In this document: positions 40,834-41,885 of the stretch, in pieces
Numbering within the stretch: position 1 is the stretch's first letter
How the letters are laid out: each line of letters starts with the position of its first letter
Assembly: GCA_028065725.1 (NCBI GenBank)
Contig: JAPTVL010000234.1
Coordinates: forward strand, 1 to 41,885
From: Betaproteobacteria bacterium
Lineage (GTDB): Bacteria; Pseudomonadota; Gammaproteobacteria; Burkholderiales; Rhodocyclaceae
Direction: 5' to 3'
Length of the DNA stretch: 41,885 bases
Notes under the pieces: generated by a model
What the model saw: only the letters and a program-made list of their open reading frames with translations
Database searches by the model: none
What the model was told of the DNA's origin: nothing
Program-made: the position numbers and the translations under genes

Positions 40834-40861
40834 TGAGCCTAACCTCCTTGAAAGGCATAAC

Positions 40862-41117
40862 AGCTATTCAGACGCAGAAACGTCCGGGTTACCGCTAGCA
40901 GTACGGACACGATTGAAATGCCTTTAAGGTATTGAATGACGTAGAGATTATCCGATCCAGATCTACTTATCAATCAACAATCATACGGACAGAGCCAGTC
41001 CGGGAACTGTCACGTCGGCTGCTCGAAAATTGAGCGACTGCTGTTAGGGAAAGCTCGACTGGCCGGTCCTGGCCAAATGTACTCGGTGGCCACCGGCAGC
41101 TTCGGCGAACCCAATTG
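40862..41117. other. Intergenic region upstream of the TIR operon
   Basis: No gene seen. The AT-rich part at about 40930-40980 is the likeliest place for the TIR operon promoter (a GATAAT-like -10 on the minus strand near 40946), but no convincing -35 at 17 nt spacing is evident. Confidence 0.35.
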
Positions 41118-41885
41118 TCACTGCATCGACTCATCAATATCAGTCGAGCAGCGGCTGAGGATGCGTTTCCAGCCATTGCGCACTGCCACGGCTTCGCCAA
41201 GAATGTCGTGATACTCACCGCCGTTGACGCGATCATCTCCGGGTAATGGTTTCAGCGCCAATTCCGCCAATAGTTTTTGTCGATGTTTCTGATCAACACC
41301 CAGTTCGAGAATCCGGCTGTAAGCCTCGCAGGCATAGGCGAAGGTTTCGCGCTTCCGAAACTCGATCTCGAGCAACCATTCCCTGCGACGTGAGGATGGA
41401 AGCCCCAGGGTTTCGCGCTTGCAGTTGTGAAAAACGTGTGCGGCCTCATGAAGCACGTAATCCTTGAAGTGGTTCTCGGTATGGAAGTAGTCAGTCGAAA
41501 CATAGCAGGTGGTTCCGATACCGAGCCCGAGAAGCTGGGGGGCATCCTCCGCAAGCAGTTCCACCGAGCAGCTTGCCAGATAAAGGTTCGCCAGGTCCCA
41601 TGCTGTGCCGAGCCAGGTCATGTCTCGAAGAACCGATACGATATTTTCTTGCGTCAGGAACACGACCGAGCGCTCAAGCATGGACAGGACGATCTCCTGC
41701 TCGGACCGTGGGAAGAGCCCCTTCACCATTGCACAGAACTTCTGTCGCGAAAACTGATGGAGATCCATGCCATCGGGGATGGCCAGACCTTGCTGGTTTT
41801 CGGTCCGCCGCACTACCTCGGCGATGAGTGCGTCTCGAAGATTGGCAGTGCCGATCCGTGACTTGTCGAGGACACCAGATCGGAA
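41118..41885 (-). CDS. Putative HExxH metalloprotein, N-terminus outside window
   Basis: The frame is open from 41118 to the right edge without a start needed inside; the last translated codons at the edge read FRSGVLDKSRIGTANLRDAL. About 255 residues are visible. YVLHEAAHVFHNCKRE holds an HExxH zinc motif (near position 150 of the visible part) and a second acidic helix EIEFRKRETFAYACEAYSRI follows. Otherwise not recognised. The gene is likely to be part of the same element and is transcribed leftward. Confidence 0.65.
   Translation of the reverse strand, partial: FRSGVLDKSRIGTANLRDALIAEVVRRTENQQGLAIPDGMDLHQFSRQKFCAMVKGLFPRSEQEIVLSMLERSVVFLTQENIVSVLRDMTWLGTAWDLANLYLASCSVELLAEDAPQLLGLGIGTTCYVSTDYFHTENHFKDYVLHEAAHVFHNCKRETLGLPSSRRREWLLEIEFRKRETFAYACEAYSRILELGVDQKHRQKLLAELALKPLPGDDRVNGGEYHDILGEAVAVRNGWKRILSRCSTDIDESMQ

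Larger units (their letters stand above)
39006..40861. mobile_element. Four-gene cassette bracketed by 11-bp inverted repeats
   Basis: GTTATGCCTTT at 39006-39016 and AAAGGCATAAC at 40851-40861 are perfect inverse complements. They enclose only the four minus-strand genes of the TIR operon; the left repeat overlaps the stop codon of the last gene and the right repeat lies 18 bases before the first start. GC content is visibly lower than in the flanking element. This suggests a unit acquired by recombination. Confidence 0.5.
18911..41885. mobile_element. Integrative element inserted at ssrA (continues past window)
   Basis: It starts at the ssrA 3' end and contains a tyrosine recombinase and excisionase at the left border, a recombination/replication module (RecE-like, RecT, SSB, primase-like), antirestriction and RadC genes, a methylase-helicase and a defence-like cargo. 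No conjugation or phage structural genes are visible in this portion, so whether it is an ICE, an integrated plasmid or a prophage relative is open. The right end is not in the window. Confidence 0.75.

Noticed and set aside
40834..40842. GTTAGGC on the minus strand just before the TIR start as an integron core
   Set aside because: It overlaps the Shine-Dalgarno GGAGG and is more simply part of it; the 11-bp inverted repeat further out is the better cassette border.

Overview
The window looks like the chromosome of a GC-rich betaproteobacterium, possibly Rhodocyclales-like. This rests on hydrogenase-regulation genes, a COG2509 flavoprotein, a DUF465 protein, a YhhN relative and a betaproteobacterial-type tmRNA 3' end. 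The genus is inference. The left part (1-18.9 kb) is chromosomal and the right part (18.9 kb to the edge) is an integrated mobile element that continues past the window.

Chromosomal part: position 1 is inside the last codons of a [NiFe]-hydrogenase large subunit that ends directly at the metal-binding His, as in H2-sensing (HupV/HoxC) enzymes. A scar of two broken genes, a SWIM zinc-finger gene, an FHA protein, a convergent Ser/Thr kinase with a cyclic-nucleotide-binding-like domain and a PGDYG-type protein separate it from the hydrogenase-linked histidine kinase HupT/HoxJ (5.7-7.1 kb) and the HupK/HoxV-like assembly protein (7.3-8.2 kb). Next come a COG2509 flavoprotein (minus strand), a methyltransferase flanked by integron-core-like heptamers, and a minus-strand operon (15.8 to 11.1 kb): DUF465, metY, alpha/beta hydrolase, DUF2189, MFS transporter, short YhhN-like protein. 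A CBS-domain gene, a NarXL-type two-component pair and tRNA-Thr(UGU) with its terminator complete this part.

Mobile element: the 3' end of ssrA (tmRNA) with its native terminator marks the left attachment site at about 18,911. A tyrosine recombinase, an overlapping excisionase, a UvrD-like helicase and an AcaB/DUF1845-like protein run leftward. Rightward genes from 23.1 to 38.7 kb encode small proteins, a RecE-like nuclease, RecT, SSB, a Toprim primase-like protein, an ArdC-like antirestriction protein, RadC and a 1,643-aa DNA methylase-helicase fusion. Nearly every transcription or translation unit here is preceded by the same structured leader. Its core is a GC hairpin followed by a hairpin that pairs with the Shine-Dalgarno. 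About five copies also carry an upstream multi-hairpin module with a conserved AGCTGG loop whose stems covary from copy to copy. The family resembles what is described for the radC RNA motif, but its repetition across one replicon is striking.

Defence-like cargo: an AT-richer four-gene minus-strand operon (39.0-40.8 kb) encodes a TIR protein, a 3-TM protein, a ThsB-like (DUF1863) TIR protein and a small HNH-like zinc protein. It is bracketed by perfect 11-bp inverted repeats and lies just beyond an orphan copy of the leader. No ThsA (SIR2/SLOG) is present, so it is Thoeris-related but not canonical. The window ends inside a putative HExxH metalloprotein gene. Two further repeat families occur in the chromosomal part: a 26-nt dispersed repeat (four copies) and two roughly 120-nt elements that sit exactly between a stop and a start codon and encode related 39-40-aa peptides.
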